Source of the DNA: Actinomycetota bacterium
Lineage (GTDB): Bacteria; Actinomycetota; Acidimicrobiia; Acidimicrobiales; CADCSY01
Direction: 5' to 3'
NCBI GenBank assembly: GCA_016781105.1
Contig: JADDRA010000051.1
Span: forward strand, 4,037 to 38,218
Length of the DNA: 34,182 nucleotides
Positions within the stretch are counted from its first letter, which is position 1; every line of letters starts with the position of its first letter. A program made the translations under genes and the position numbers. Positions 14,811-22,802 of this stretch are shown piece after piece. The notes beneath the pieces are model-generated. The model had not been told where the DNA came from and made no database searches. It saw nothing but the letters and a program-made list of their open reading frames with translations.

Positions 14811-16091
14811 TCACGCTAGCTTCGTCGACCCCCCCAGCCACGGCGCCAGCGCCTGTGGCAGCTCCACGCTCCCGTCGGGCCGGCGCCCGGTCTCGACCAG
14901 GGTGGCCCAGATGCGGGGCCAGGCCAGGGCCGAGCCGTTGAGCGTGTGGACGAAGGCCACCCTGGCGTCCTCCCGGCGCCGGTAGCGCACGTCGGCCCGG
15001 CGGGCCTGGTAGTCGCCGAACCACGAGACCGACGACACCTCCAGCCACTGGTCGCACCCCGGGGCGTAGACCTCGAGGTCGAACTGGCGGGCCTGGGTCT
15101 GGCCCAGGTCGCCGGTGCAGATGTCGAGCACCCGGTAGGCCAGGCCCAGCTCCCCGAGCAGGCCCTCGGCCCGGGCCAGCAGCTCGGCGTGCACGTCCTG
15201 CGCCTGCTCGGGCGTGGCGTAGGCGAGGATCTCGACCTTGTCGAACTCGTGGACCCGCAGCAGCCCCCGGGTGTCGCGCCCGGCCGACCCCGCCTCCCGG
15301 CGGAAGCAGGGGGTGGCGGCGGTCAGGCGCAGGGGCAGGTCGGCCTCGGCCAGGACCTCGCCCGCCGCCACCGACGTGAGCGGGACCTCGGCGGTGGGGA
15401 TGGCCCACAGGTCGTCGCGCTCGAGGTGGTAGGCGTCGTCGGCGAACTTGGGGAGCTGCCCGCTGGCGGTGATGGTCTCCGTGCGCACCAGGCTGGGAGG
15501 GCGCAACTCCTCGAAGGCGTCGGCGTGGCGGTCGAGGGCCCAGGCGGTCAGCGCCCGCACCAGGCGGGCACCGGCGCCCCGGTAGAGGGGGAACATCGAG
15601 CCCGACAGCTTGGCTCCCCGCTCCAGGTCGAGGATGCCCAGCTCGGCGCCGACGTCCCAGTGCGGGACCCGCTGGTGCTCCCCGTAGGCGGCAGGGTCCG
15701 GTCCCTCCACCCGCACGACCACGTTGTCGGCCTCGCCGGCCCCGTCGGGTGCGTCGTCGGCGGGCAGGTTGGGGATGCGCAGCAGCAGCTCGCGCACCTC
15801 GACGGCGAGGGCATCGGCCTCGGCCGCCAGGGCTCGCTCTCGCTCACCGACCTGCCGGCTCCACGCCATGCGGGCCTCGGCCCCGGCCGAGTCGCCCGCC
15901 CGGCGCAGCCGGCCCACCTCCTTGGACACCTGGTTGACCTGCGCCCGCAGCGTGTCCCGCTGGGCGGCCAGCCGGCGGTGGCGGGCGTCGACCTCGGCCA
16001 GGTGGTCGACCTCGCGCGTGTCGACGCCCTTGCGCACCAGCCCCGCCCGCACCACGTCCAGCTCGGTGCGGACCCGGCGGATGTCGAGCAT
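14811..16091 (-). CDS. serS: Seryl-tRNA synthetase
   Basis: A 426-residue class II synthetase that charges tRNA-Ser and tRNA-Sec. The N-terminal antiparallel coiled-coil tRNA-binding arm spans about 28-105. Motif 2 is TPCFRREAGSAGRDTRGL (260-276), and motif 3 includes VHTLNGSALAWPRIWATLVE (381-400). The latter has AWPR where AVGR is more usual. Length is normal. The start ATG at 16091 gives the canonical MLDIRRVR N-terminus and lies 8 nt after a TACCGT -10 element. A much longer open frame extending to 17066 runs antisense through an ABC ATPase gene and is an artefact of GC-rich DNA. It heads the operon with the 60-residue protein, sdhC and sdhD. Confidence 0.96.
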   Translation of the reverse strand: MLDIRRVRTELDVVRAGLVRKGVDTREVDHLAEVDARHRRLAAQRDTLRAQVNQVSKEVGRLRRAGDSAGAEARMAWSRQVGERERALAAEADALAVEVRELLLRIPNLPADDAPDGAGEADNVVVRVEGPDPAAYGEHQRVPHWDVGAELGILDLERGAKLSGSMFPLYRGAGARLVRALTAWALDRHADAFEELRPPSLVRTETITASGQLPKFADDAYHLERDDLWAIPTAEVPLTSVAAGEVLAEADLPLRLTAATPCFRREAGSAGRDTRGLLRVHEFDKVEILAYATPEQAQDVHAELLARAEGLLGELGLAYRVLDICTGDLGQTQARQFDLEVYAPGCDQWLEVSSVSWFGDYQARRADVRYRRREDARVAFVHTLNGSALAWPRIWATLVETGRRPDGSVELPQALAPWLGGSTKLA

Positions 16092-16099
16092 GACGGCCG

Positions 16100-16105
16100 A
16101 CGGTA
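16100..16105 (-). promoter_or_regulatory. -10 element, predicted leaderless promoter of serS
   Basis: Minus-strand TACCGT, 8 nt before the ATG at 16091. It is arranged almost symmetrically with the divergent plus-strand element at 16132-16137. Confidence 0.5.
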
Positions 16106-16131
16106 GTGGACCGATCGTCCCGAACCGGCGG

Positions 16132-16137
16132 TAGCGT
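16132..16137 (+). promoter_or_regulatory. -10 element, predicted leaderless promoter of the ABC-2 exporter operon
   Basis: TAGCGT, 8 nt before the GTG at 16146. Together with the serS element it forms a compact divergent promoter pair inside 54 nt. Confidence 0.5.
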
Positions 16138-16145
16138 CCGGCCCG

Positions 16146-17141
16146 GTGCCCGCCTCGCCCGACCTCCCCGCGGTGTCGGTCGCCGGCCTGGTGGTGCGCT
16201 ACGGGCGGGTCACGGCGGTCGACGGCGTCAGCTTCGACGCCCGTGCCGGCCAGGTGCTCGCGCTCCTCGGTCCCAACGGGGCAGGCAAGACGACCACGGT
16301 GGAGACCCTGGAGGGCTACCGGCGCCCCGACGCCGGCTCGGTGTCGGTGCTCGGCCTCGACCCGGTCGACGACCACGCCGGCCTGGTCCCCCGCCTCGGG
16401 GTCATGCTCCAGCGGGGTGGCGTCTACCCCGGCATCCGCCCCCGGGAGGTGCTGCGCCTCTTCGCCGCCTTCTACCCCGATCCCGAGGACCCCGACGAGC
16501 TGCTCGAGCGGGTCGGGCTCTCGTCCGTCGCTCGCTCGACCTGGCGAGCGCTGTCGGGGGGTGAGCAGCAGCGCCTGTCGCTGGCCCTGGCGGTGGTGGG
16601 TCGGCCCGAGGTGGCCTTCCTCGACGAGCCCACCGCCGGCGTCGACCCCGGCGGGCGCCAGGTGGTGCGCCAGGTGGTGCGCGACCTGGCCGCCGCCGGC
16701 GCGGCCGTGGTCCTGACCACCCACGAGCTGGAGGAGGCCGAGCGCCTGGCCGACCGGGTCGTCATCGTCGACCGGGGTGCGGTGGTGGCCGCCGGCACGC
16801 TGGCCGAGCTGACGGCGGGCGGACCGGCCCAGGAGATCCGCTTCGGCGCCCCGCCCGGCCTCGACGCCCCGGCGCTGGCCGTCGCCCTCGGGGCGGCCGT
16901 CGAGGAGGTGGCCCCCGGCGAGTACCTGGTGGGCTGCGCACCCACGCCGGCCGCGGTGGCCGCTCTGACCGCCTGGCTGGCCGACGCCGACCTGCCCCTG
17001 GCCGACCTGCGGGCCGGGCGCCACACCCTGGAGGACGTCTTCCTGCGCCTGACCGGGGCCGACCACGACGAGCCGGACCGCGCCCGTGCCGGTGACGGCC
17101 GCGCCGCCCGCTCCGCCCGTCAGGGCCGGTCCGGGCCGTGA
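16146..17141 (+). CDS. ABC-2 type transporter ATP-binding protein
   Basis: A 331-residue exporter ATPase. Walker A (GPNGAGKTT, 42-50), signature LSGGEQQRLSLALAV, Walker B VAFLDEPTAGVD and the H-loop LTTHELEEAERLADR are intact. A C-terminal domain of the DrrA/CcmA type follows (from about 225). It is coupled by a GTGA overlap to the permease gene. In several actinobacteria a similar ATPase/permease pair lies beside the heme A synthesis genes, and here the cytochrome oxidase block starts about 1.6 kb downstream. A role linked to respiratory biogenesis is therefore possible, but drug or lipid export cannot be excluded. Confidence 0.9.
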   Translation: MPASPDLPAVSVAGLVVRYGRVTAVDGVSFDARAGQVLALLGPNGAGKTTTVETLEGYRRPDAGSVSVLGLDPVDDHAGLVPRLGVMLQRGGVYPGIRPREVLRLFAAFYPDPEDPDELLERVGLSSVARSTWRALSGGEQQRLSLALAVVGRPEVAFLDEPTAGVDPGGRQVVRQVVRDLAAAGAAVVLTTHELEEAERLADRVVIVDRGAVVAAGTLAELTAGGPAQEIRFGAPPGLDAPALAVALGAAVEEVAPGEYLVGCAPTPAAVAALTAWLADADLPLADLRAGRHTLEDVFLRLTGADHDEPDRARAGDGRAARSARQGRSGP

Positions 17142-17872
17142 GCGCCGCCGCCGTCGCCGCCCAGACCCGGGTCGAGCTGACCCTGACCCTGCGCCGGGGT
17201 GAGTCGGTCCTGCTCACCCTCGGCATCCCCGTGGTGCTGCTGGCGTTCTTCTCGGTGGTCGACGTGCTGCCGCTGCCGGCCGGGGTCCGCGAGCCCGTCG
17301 ACTTCCTCGCCCCCGGCATCCTGGCCCTGGCGGTGATGTCGACGGCCATGGTGAGCCTGGCCATCGCCACCGGCTTCGAGCGCTCCTACGGCGTCCTCAA
17401 GCGCCTGGGCGCGACACCGCTGGGTCGGCCCGCCCTGCTGGCGGCCAAGACGGCCGCCGTCCTGGCCGTGGAGGCGCTCCAGGTGGTGGTGCTGGTGGCC
17501 GTGGCCAGCCTGCTGGGGTGGCGACCGGAGGGGAGCGCGCTGCTGGCAGCCGGCGCCGTCCTCCTGGCCACCGTGGCCTTCGCCGGCATCGGCCTGCTCA
17601 TGGCCGGCACCCTGCGGGGCGAGGTCACCCTGGCCGCCGCCAACGGCCTCTACCTGGTGCTGCTCCTGCTCGGAGGCATGGTCTTCCCCCTCGACCGCCT
17701 GCCCGCCGCCCTCGAGGCCGTCGCCCGCCTGCTCCCTGCCGCCGCCCTGAGCGAGGCCCTCGACGGCGCCCTGTCGGCGCCCGCCGCCGTGGCCGCTGGC
17801 CCCTGGGTGGTCCTGGCCGCCTGGGCGGTGGCCGCCCCCGCCCTGGCCGCCTGGCGCTTCCGCTGGGAGTAG
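17138..17872 (+). CDS. ABC-2 type transporter permease
   Basis: A 244-residue membrane protein with six predicted helices, in the ABC-2 export fold. The segment ATGFERSYGVLKRLGATPLG is the conserved cytoplasmic coupling region. GLYLVLLLLGGMVFPLDRLP and ARLLPAAALSEALDGAL near the C-terminus are typical of the DrrB/YadH type. The GTG start overlaps the ATPase stop by 4 nt. Its stop lies 2 nt before the palindrome of the downstream toxin-antitoxin module, so the two transcription units are packed tightly. Confidence 0.88.
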   Translation: MSAAAVAAQTRVELTLTLRRGESVLLTLGIPVVLLAFFSVVDVLPLPAGVREPVDFLAPGILALAVMSTAMVSLAIATGFERSYGVLKRLGATPLGRPALLAAKTAAVLAVEALQVVVLVAVASLLGWRPEGSALLAAGAVLLATVAFAGIGLLMAGTLRGEVTLAAANGLYLVLLLLGGMVFPLDRLPAALEAVARLLPAAALSEALDGALSAPAAVAAGPWVVLAAWAVAAPALAAWRFRWE

Positions 17873-17874
17873 GA

Positions 17875-17907
17875 CATCACGACAGCATCGCTCCTGCTGT
17901 TATGATG
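17875..17907 (+). promoter_or_regulatory. Long interrupted palindrome and -10 upstream of vapB
   Basis: CATCA (17875-17879), 2 nt, ACAGCA (17882-17887), 7 nt, TGCTGT (17895-17900), 2 nt, TGATG (17903-17907) form a symmetric two-step palindrome. The -10 TATGAT (17901-17906) lies in its right arm, and the GTG start follows 6 nt later. This suits binding of a ribbon-helix-helix VapB dimer or VapBC complex that represses its own leaderless promoter. The symmetry is seen directly; its use as an operator is inferred. Confidence 0.55.
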
Positions 17908-17912
17908 CCTCA

Positions 17913-18170
17913 GTGAGGACGACGGTCACCCTCGATCCCGATGTCGCCGCCGCGCTCGAGCAGGCCGCTCGCGAACGACGTACCTCGTTCAAGAAGGTGC
18001 TGAACGACGCCGTCCGGGCCGGGCTGCGCCCTGCCGTGGCCCCTCGCCCCTACCGGCTCCCGACCCGGCCCATGGGGCTGCGGCCGGGGATCGACCTGGA
18101 CAAGGCGTCGGCGATAGCCGGCGATCTCGACGATCGAGAGGTGATGCGCAAGCTCGAGCTGCGGAAGTGA
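17913..18170 (+). CDS. Ribbon-helix-helix antitoxin (VapB-like)
   Basis: An 85-residue antitoxin. The N-terminus MRTTVTLDPDVAAALEQAAR followed by RERRTSFKKVLNDAVRAGL is a ribbon-helix-helix DNA-binding fold. The C-terminal half (PMGLRPGIDLDKASAIAGD, then LDDREVMRKLELRK) is the flexible toxin-neutralising tail seen with this VapC subfamily. The GTG start lies 6 nt after a -10 element and is followed by a VapC gene with a 4-nt GTGA overlap. Probable role: bind and block VapC, and repress the operon. Confidence 0.87.
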   Translation: MRTTVTLDPDVAAALEQAARERRTSFKKVLNDAVRAGLRPAVAPRPYRLPTRPMGLRPGIDLDKASAIAGDLDDREVMRKLELRK

Positions 18171-18598
18171 GGTTGGTCGACCTGAACCTCCTGCTCTACG
18201 CCCTCGACGAGACCTCGCCCCATCACGGCCGGGCCAGGGACTGGGTGGAGGAGGCGATGTCGGGGCCCGAGACGCTGGCCCTGGCCTGGTCGGTCCTCCT
18301 GGGCTTCGTGCGTCTGTCCACCCGGGCCGCCGTCTTCGAGCACCCGCTGCCGGTCGACGACGCCCTCGACCTCGTCGACGACTGGCTGGCGCAACCCGCC
18401 ACCACCGTCGTGCACCCCACGCAGCGCCATGGGGCGATCCTGCGGTCGCTCCTGCAACCCCTGGGCACGGCCGGCAACCTGACCACCGACGCACACCTGG
18501 CGGCGCTCGCCATCGAGCACGGGGCCGAGCTGTGCTCCTCCGACGCCGACTTCTCTCGCTTCCCCGGCGTGCGCTGGACCGATCCCCTCCGTCGCTGA
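18167..18598 (+). CDS. PIN-domain toxin (VapC-like)
   Basis: A 143-residue PIN-domain ribonuclease of the subgroup with the MRLVDLNLLLYALDETSPHH N-terminus. Acidic residues D5, D108 (NLTTDAHLAALA) and D126 (LCSSDADF) are present. The position of the usual second acidic residue is occupied by WSVLLGFVRL, which is common in this subgroup. Translation is coupled to vapB by a GTGA overlap. The target RNA is unknown. A 146-nt stretch without recognisable features separates it from the convergent ctaG. Confidence 0.88.
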   Translation: MRLVDLNLLLYALDETSPHHGRARDWVEEAMSGPETLALAWSVLLGFVRLSTRAAVFEHPLPVDDALDLVDDWLAQPATTVVHPTQRHGAILRSLLQPLGTAGNLTTDAHLAALAIEHGAELCSSDADFSRFPGVRWTDPLRR

Positions 18599-18744
18599 CT
18601 CCAGCAGCCCGGCGCCGTCAACGGACGGCATTTGCGGACGATCGTGGTGGCTGAGCAACAGCAAGCGCCCAGAATGATGCCGAGGACAGCCTGACCCCCG
18701 ACGACAGGTGAGCGCCGCTGAGGACGGGCGACGCCTGGCGCTGC

Positions 18745-19683
18745 TCAGCGCTCCGGCTCGGCGGGGGCGGGGCCGGCCCGGCGGAGCTCCCGCTCGACCT
18801 GCTCCCAGGTGAGGACGTCGCCGTCGGCGCTGCGGACCGGGGCCCGGCGGTCGAGGGGAACCCCGGGCGAGCGGTCGTCGAGCTCCTTGCTGGCGGCGAA
18901 GCGGAAGAACAGCACGGTGATGACCGTCCACAGCAACAACCCGCCCACCACCTTCATGAGCATCCCGGCGAACTGCTGGTCGTGGGCGACGGACAGGCCG
19001 AAGACCCGGGGGACGACGTCGTAGGCCCGGTACACGATCCCGTCGGCGAAGGTCAGCCACCCGGCGGGGACGGTGGGGATGATCGACTGGAGGAACAGGT
19101 AGCCCATCTGCCCCGGCAGCGACAGGCGCAGCTCGGGGAGGGGCCCGGCCACCGGCAGCCACATGAGCAGGGCGCTGCTCACCACCAGCACGTGGACGCC
19201 GTAGTGGAGCAGGCCGTTGGCCACCGAGGTGTTGACCACCGCCGGCCAGTGGGTGAAGACGACCACCCCGTTGAAGATCAACGTGGCCGCCACCGGCCGG
19301 GCCAGGCGCCGGACGACGCCGTAGCCCTTCCCCGAGCCCACCAGCATCCGGGCCAACCACGTCGGGGTGGCCAGCAGGGCCATGGGTGGCACCACCAGCG
19401 ACAGCAGGAGGTGCTGGCCCATGTGCACGCCGTAGAGGTACTCCTCTCCGAGGTCGTGCACCGGCCAGTCGGCTGCGACCCACAGGGCGACCAGGGCGGC
19501 CACGAACCACGCCACCTGGCTCCGGGTCACCACCGGCTCGCCCGGGCGGGTGGCCCGGGGGCCGATGCGGGTGACGGCCCAGACGTAGGCGAGGGCCAAG
19601 CCGACCACGAGCGCCCACACCTCGGGATGAGGCTGCCAGCGCCAGGGATCGCCTCGCACCACGGTGGCGGCGAGCACGGGCAT
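18745..19683 (-). CDS. ctaG: Cytochrome oxidase assembly factor CtaG (caa3 type)
   Basis: A 312-residue membrane protein with about seven helices, matching the caa3_CtaG family. WVAADWPVHDLGEEYLYGVH followed by MGQHLLLSLVVPPMALLATP is the conserved segment, and its histidines are suggested to handle copper for the oxidase. It is distinct from the mitochondrial Cox11-type CtaG. It is the last gene of the minus-strand oxidase operon, 10 nt after the small subunit IV gene. The final 35 residues form a charged cytoplasmic tail. Confidence 0.88.
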   Translation of the reverse strand: MPVLAATVVRGDPWRWQPHPEVWALVVGLALAYVWAVTRIGPRATRPGEPVVTRSQVAWFVAALVALWVAADWPVHDLGEEYLYGVHMGQHLLLSLVVPPMALLATPTWLARMLVGSGKGYGVVRRLARPVAATLIFNGVVVFTHWPAVVNTSVANGLLHYGVHVLVVSSALLMWLPVAGPLPELRLSLPGQMGYLFLQSIIPTVPAGWLTFADGIVYRAYDVVPRVFGLSVAHDQQFAGMLMKVVGGLLLWTVITVLFFRFAASKELDDRSPGVPLDRRAPVRSADGDVLTWEQVERELRRAGPAPAEPER

Positions 19684-19693
19684 GGGGGGACGC

Positions 19694-20041
19694 CTACCAG
19701 AACCGGAACGTCGTGAGGGTGGCGGCGTAGACGCCCACGGCGAGCACCAGGCCGGACACGAACACCCGGGTGAACAGGTTCGAGTCGAAGCGCAGGTGCA
19801 TGAACCAGGCCACGACCAGGACGAACTTCACGATCATCATGATCACCAGCGCGGGCACCAGCAGCGCACCCAGTTGGTCCTCGACGTAGAAGCTGGCCAC
19901 CTCCAGGGCGGTGAGCACGGCCAGGATGAGGGCGATCCCCACGTAGCTGCGGTCGCTCGGGTGGTCGTGGCCCTCGTGCTCGGTCTGGGCGTCGTGCTCC
20001 GCCTGCGCCTCCCGGGCCAGGGTCTCGTCGCTCACGCTCAC
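19694..20041 (-). CDS. Cytochrome c oxidase subunit IV family protein
   Basis: A 115-residue protein with three membrane helices, of the prokaryotic subunit IV (CyoD/CtaF-like) family. SYVGIALILAVLTALEVASF and MMIVKFVLVVAWFMHLRFDS are its hallmarks. The N-terminal cytoplasmic segment is His/Glu-rich (AEHDAQTEHEGHDHPSD). A clear GGAGG ribosome site lies 5 nt before the GTG start. It probably stabilises the subunit I/III interface. It lies in the ctaE-ctaG interval of the operon. Confidence 0.85.
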   Translation of the reverse strand: MSVSDETLAREAQAEHDAQTEHEGHDHPSDRSYVGIALILAVLTALEVASFYVEDQLGALLVPALVIMMIVKFVLVVAWFMHLRFDSNLFTRVFVSGLVLAVGVYAATLTTFRFW

Positions 20042-20051
20042 CTGTGCCTCC

Positions 20052-20711
20052 TCACGCCGGGATCAGGTAGACGAGGGTGAAGATGATGATCCAGATGATG
20101 TCGACGAAGTGCCAGTAGAGGCCCACGATCTCGACCGTCTCCGATCGCTCGGCCGGGAGCCGCCCCCGCAGCGACATCACGAACAGGCTGACCAGCATGA
20201 GGATCCCGATGGTGACGTGCACCCCGTGGAAGCCGGTGAGGGTGTAGAAGGCCGAGCTCTGCAGGTTGGTCGTGTAGCCCAGGCCCTCCCGTACGAACGA
20301 GGTGAACTCGTACACCTGCCCGGCGATGAAGGTGGCGCCGAGCATGGCCGTGGTGAGCAACCAGGTGCGGGCCCGACGGTGGTCGGCCCGCTGGATGGCC
20401 GACAGCGACAGCACCATGGTCAGCGAGCTCATCAGCAGCACGAAGGAGCTGACCGAGGTGAAGGGGATGTCGTAGAGGTCGCCCACGGCCGGCCCGACCA
20501 TGCCCTCGACGTCCTTGGAGCGGTAGAGCAAGAAGGCGGAGATGAGCCCGCCGAAGAGCAGGCACTCCGAGCCGAGGAACAGCCACATCCCCAGCTTCTC
20601 GTTCGACAGCCCGGTGCTGGTGTGATGCGCCGGCGCCGCCGCGTCGTGGGGGACGTGGTCGGCCCGGTCGGCCACCACCTCGGGCGGCGCGGTCTGCTCG
20701 CTGACGCTCAT
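20052..20711 (-). CDS. ctaE: Cytochrome c oxidase subunit III
   Basis: A 219-residue protein with five helices. KLGMWLFLGSECLLFGGLIS contains the conserved membrane glutamate, and TGFHGVHVTIGILMLVSLFV and LYWHFVDIIWIIIFTLVYLI are classic subunit III motifs. Its ATG overlaps the ctaD stop (ATGA). The N-terminal 45 residues contain a His-rich stretch (DHVPHDAAAPAHHTS). It is a structural subunit that supports proton uptake in the aa3-type oxidase. Confidence 0.95.
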   Translation of the reverse strand: MSVSEQTAPPEVVADRADHVPHDAAAPAHHTSTGLSNEKLGMWLFLGSECLLFGGLISAFLLYRSKDVEGMVGPAVGDLYDIPFTSVSSFVLLMSSLTMVLSLSAIQRADHRRARTWLLTTAMLGATFIAGQVYEFTSFVREGLGYTTNLQSSAFYTLTGFHGVHVTIGILMLVSLFVMSLRGRLPAERSETVEIVGLYWHFVDIIWIIIFTLVYLIPA

Positions 20712-22795
20712 GCTCGCTCCCCCGACCCGGCGCGGTCGCCGCTGGCCGTCGCCCCGTCACCGGCGCCGACCCCCACCAGTTCGGCCTCCTCCCCGGTGGC
20801 GTCGGTGCCCGGCCCGGGGCCGTGCCCGTCGTCGTGGCCGTGGTCGTCGTGGCCGGCCTCGGGGTCGACCGACGGCTCGAGGCCCAGGCCCACGACACCC
20901 CCCACGACCATGATCCCCCCCAGCGCCGAGAGCCAGTAGGTGTAGAGCAGCCCGTAGCTGATCAGGGGCAGGCCCAGGGCGATGACGATGGGCCAGTACG
21001 ACGGCGAGGGCAGGTGGATCGAGGAGGTGTCGACCTGGGGCTCCCGGCCTCCCCGGCCCAGCGACACCTCGTCGACCGCGCTGAGGAACTCGTAGTGCTC
21101 CCGGCGCACGGGCCGACCCGACTCGTCCTCGTCGTACTTGCGGTGCCACCACTCGTCGAGGTGACCGACGGTGGGTTCCACGTCGAAGTTGTGGACCGGC
21201 GGTGGCGAGGAGGTGGCCCACTCGAGGGTGCGGCCGTCCCACGGGTCGGCGCCGGCGTGGGGGTTCTTGCGGCTGCGCACCACGTTGTAGACCCAGACCA
21301 GGAAGGACAGGGCGATGAGGAACGAGCCAATGGTCTCCAGCAGGTTCATCAAGTCCCAGCCCATCCCCTCGGGATAGGTCGCCGTGCGCCGAGGCATGCC
21401 CTGGAGCCCCACGATGTGCATGGGGCCGAAGGTGAGGTTGAACCCGGCGAACATGAGCCAGAAGTGGACCTTGCCGATGCGCTCGCTGAGCTTGTGGCCG
21501 AAGATCTTGGGCCACCAGTAGTAGATGCCGGAGAAGATCCCGAACATCGAGCCACCGAAGAGCACGTAGTGGAAGTGGGCCACGACGAAGTAGGTGTCGG
21601 TCTGCTGGGTGTCGTGGGGAGCCACCGAGTGCATGACCCCCGACAGGCCGCCGATGGTGAACTGGGAGACCAGGCCCACGGCGAAGAGCATGGCCACGGT
21701 GAAGCTCAACTTGCCCCGCCAGAGCGTGCCGATCCAGTTGAAGATCTTCACCCCGGTCGGCACGGCGATGAACATGGTCGACAGCGAGAAGGCGGCGACC
21801 GAGACCGGTCCCACGCCCGAGGCGAACATGTGGTGGGCCCAGACCCCCCATCCCATGAAGCCGATGGCGATGCCCGAGAACACCATGAAGGGGTAGCCGA
21901 AGAGCGGCTTGCGGGAGAAGGTGGGGATCACGTCCGAGACGATCCCGAAGGCGGGCAGGATGAGGATGTAGACCTCGGGATGGCCGAAGATCCAGAACAG
22001 GTGCTGCCACAGCAGGGGGTCGGCCCCGGCCTCCACCACGAAGAAGTTGGCCCCGTAGAGCCGGTCGAACATGAGCAGGAACAAGGCCACGGTGATGACG
22101 GGGATGGCGAAGAGCAGCAGGAACTGGGCCACCAGGGCCATCCACACGAACACCGGCATGCGCAGCAGGGTCATCCCCGGCGCCCGCATGTTGAGGCAGG
22201 TGACGATCAGGTTGACGGCGCCCACCAGCGAGGCGATGCCGGTGATCTGCAGGCCCAGGACCCAGAAGTCGATCCCGTGCCCGGGCGAGTAGGCGACGCC
22301 CGACTGGGGGGCGTAGTTGAACCAGCCGCTGTCGGGGGCGCCACCCAGGAAGAAGCTGGAGTAGAGGAACAGGCCGCCGAAGAGGAAGACCCAGTAGCTG
22401 AAGGCGTTCAGCCGAGGGTAGGCGACGTCGCGGGCCCCGATCATCAACGGGATGAGGTAGTTGGCGAAGCCTGCCAGCATGGGCATGATCACCAGGAACA
22501 CCATGGTGGTGCCGTGCATGGTGAAGAGCTGGTTGTAGACCTGGGGGTCGAGCACCTGGCCGTTGGGCTGGGCGAGCTGAGCCCGGATGAGCAGCGCCTC
22601 CAGGCCGCCGAGGGCGAAGAAGGCCATGGCGGTGGCGCCGTACATGATCCCGATCTTCTTGTGGTCTACCGTGGTCAGCCACGAGCGCCAGCCCGGGCTG
22701 TCCGACGGGCGGGTGAAGACGCCGAGGGGCTTGCGCACCACGGCCTCCTCTCCCGAGGTCAGCTCGAGGGGGGGACGTTCCTCCGTCAGCGCCAT
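20708..22795 (-). CDS. ctaD: Cytochrome c oxidase subunit I with C-terminal CtaF-like extension
   Basis: A 695-residue catalytic subunit that reduces oxygen to water and pumps protons. All ligands are present: H94 and H409 for low-spin heme a, H407 for heme a3, and H272, H321 and H322 for copper B. E274 and the cross-link tyrosine Y276 in FGHPEVYIL mark an A1-type enzyme. After the twelve core helices there are two further helices (about 595-640, SYWPIVIALGLPLISYGLLY) that resemble actinobacterial CtaF, so a small subunit seems fused on. The tail is His/Asp-rich (EAGHDDHGHDDGHGPG). The gene is coupled to ctaE by an ATGA overlap and follows ctaC by 7 nt. Confidence 0.97.
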   Translation of the reverse strand: MALTEERPPLELTSGEEAVVRKPLGVFTRPSDSPGWRSWLTTVDHKKIGIMYGATAMAFFALGGLEALLIRAQLAQPNGQVLDPQVYNQLFTMHGTTMVFLVIMPMLAGFANYLIPLMIGARDVAYPRLNAFSYWVFLFGGLFLYSSFFLGGAPDSGWFNYAPQSGVAYSPGHGIDFWVLGLQITGIASLVGAVNLIVTCLNMRAPGMTLLRMPVFVWMALVAQFLLLFAIPVITVALFLLMFDRLYGANFFVVEAGADPLLWQHLFWIFGHPEVYILILPAFGIVSDVIPTFSRKPLFGYPFMVFSGIAIGFMGWGVWAHHMFASGVGPVSVAAFSLSTMFIAVPTGVKIFNWIGTLWRGKLSFTVAMLFAVGLVSQFTIGGLSGVMHSVAPHDTQQTDTYFVVAHFHYVLFGGSMFGIFSGIYYWWPKIFGHKLSERIGKVHFWLMFAGFNLTFGPMHIVGLQGMPRRTATYPEGMGWDLMNLLETIGSFLIALSFLVWVYNVVRSRKNPHAGADPWDGRTLEWATSSPPPVHNFDVEPTVGHLDEWWHRKYDEDESGRPVRREHYEFLSAVDEVSLGRGGREPQVDTSSIHLPSPSYWPIVIALGLPLISYGLLYTYWLSALGGIMVVGGVVGLGLEPSVDPEAGHDDHGHDDGHGPGPGTDATGEEAELVGVGAGDGATASGDRAGSGERA

Positions 22796-22802
22796 CAGGG
22801 CA

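Noticed and set aside
16092-17066. N-terminal extension of seryl-tRNA synthetase to 751 residues
   Set aside because: The extension runs antisense through an ABC ATPase with intact motifs. The standard SerS N-terminus begins at the ATG at 16091, directly behind a promoter element.
18599-18744. Hidden gene or structured RNA between vapC and ctaG
   Set aside because: No frame with coding character and only a 5-bp stem (GCGCT/AGCGC at 18738-18751) were seen. This is too weak to call.
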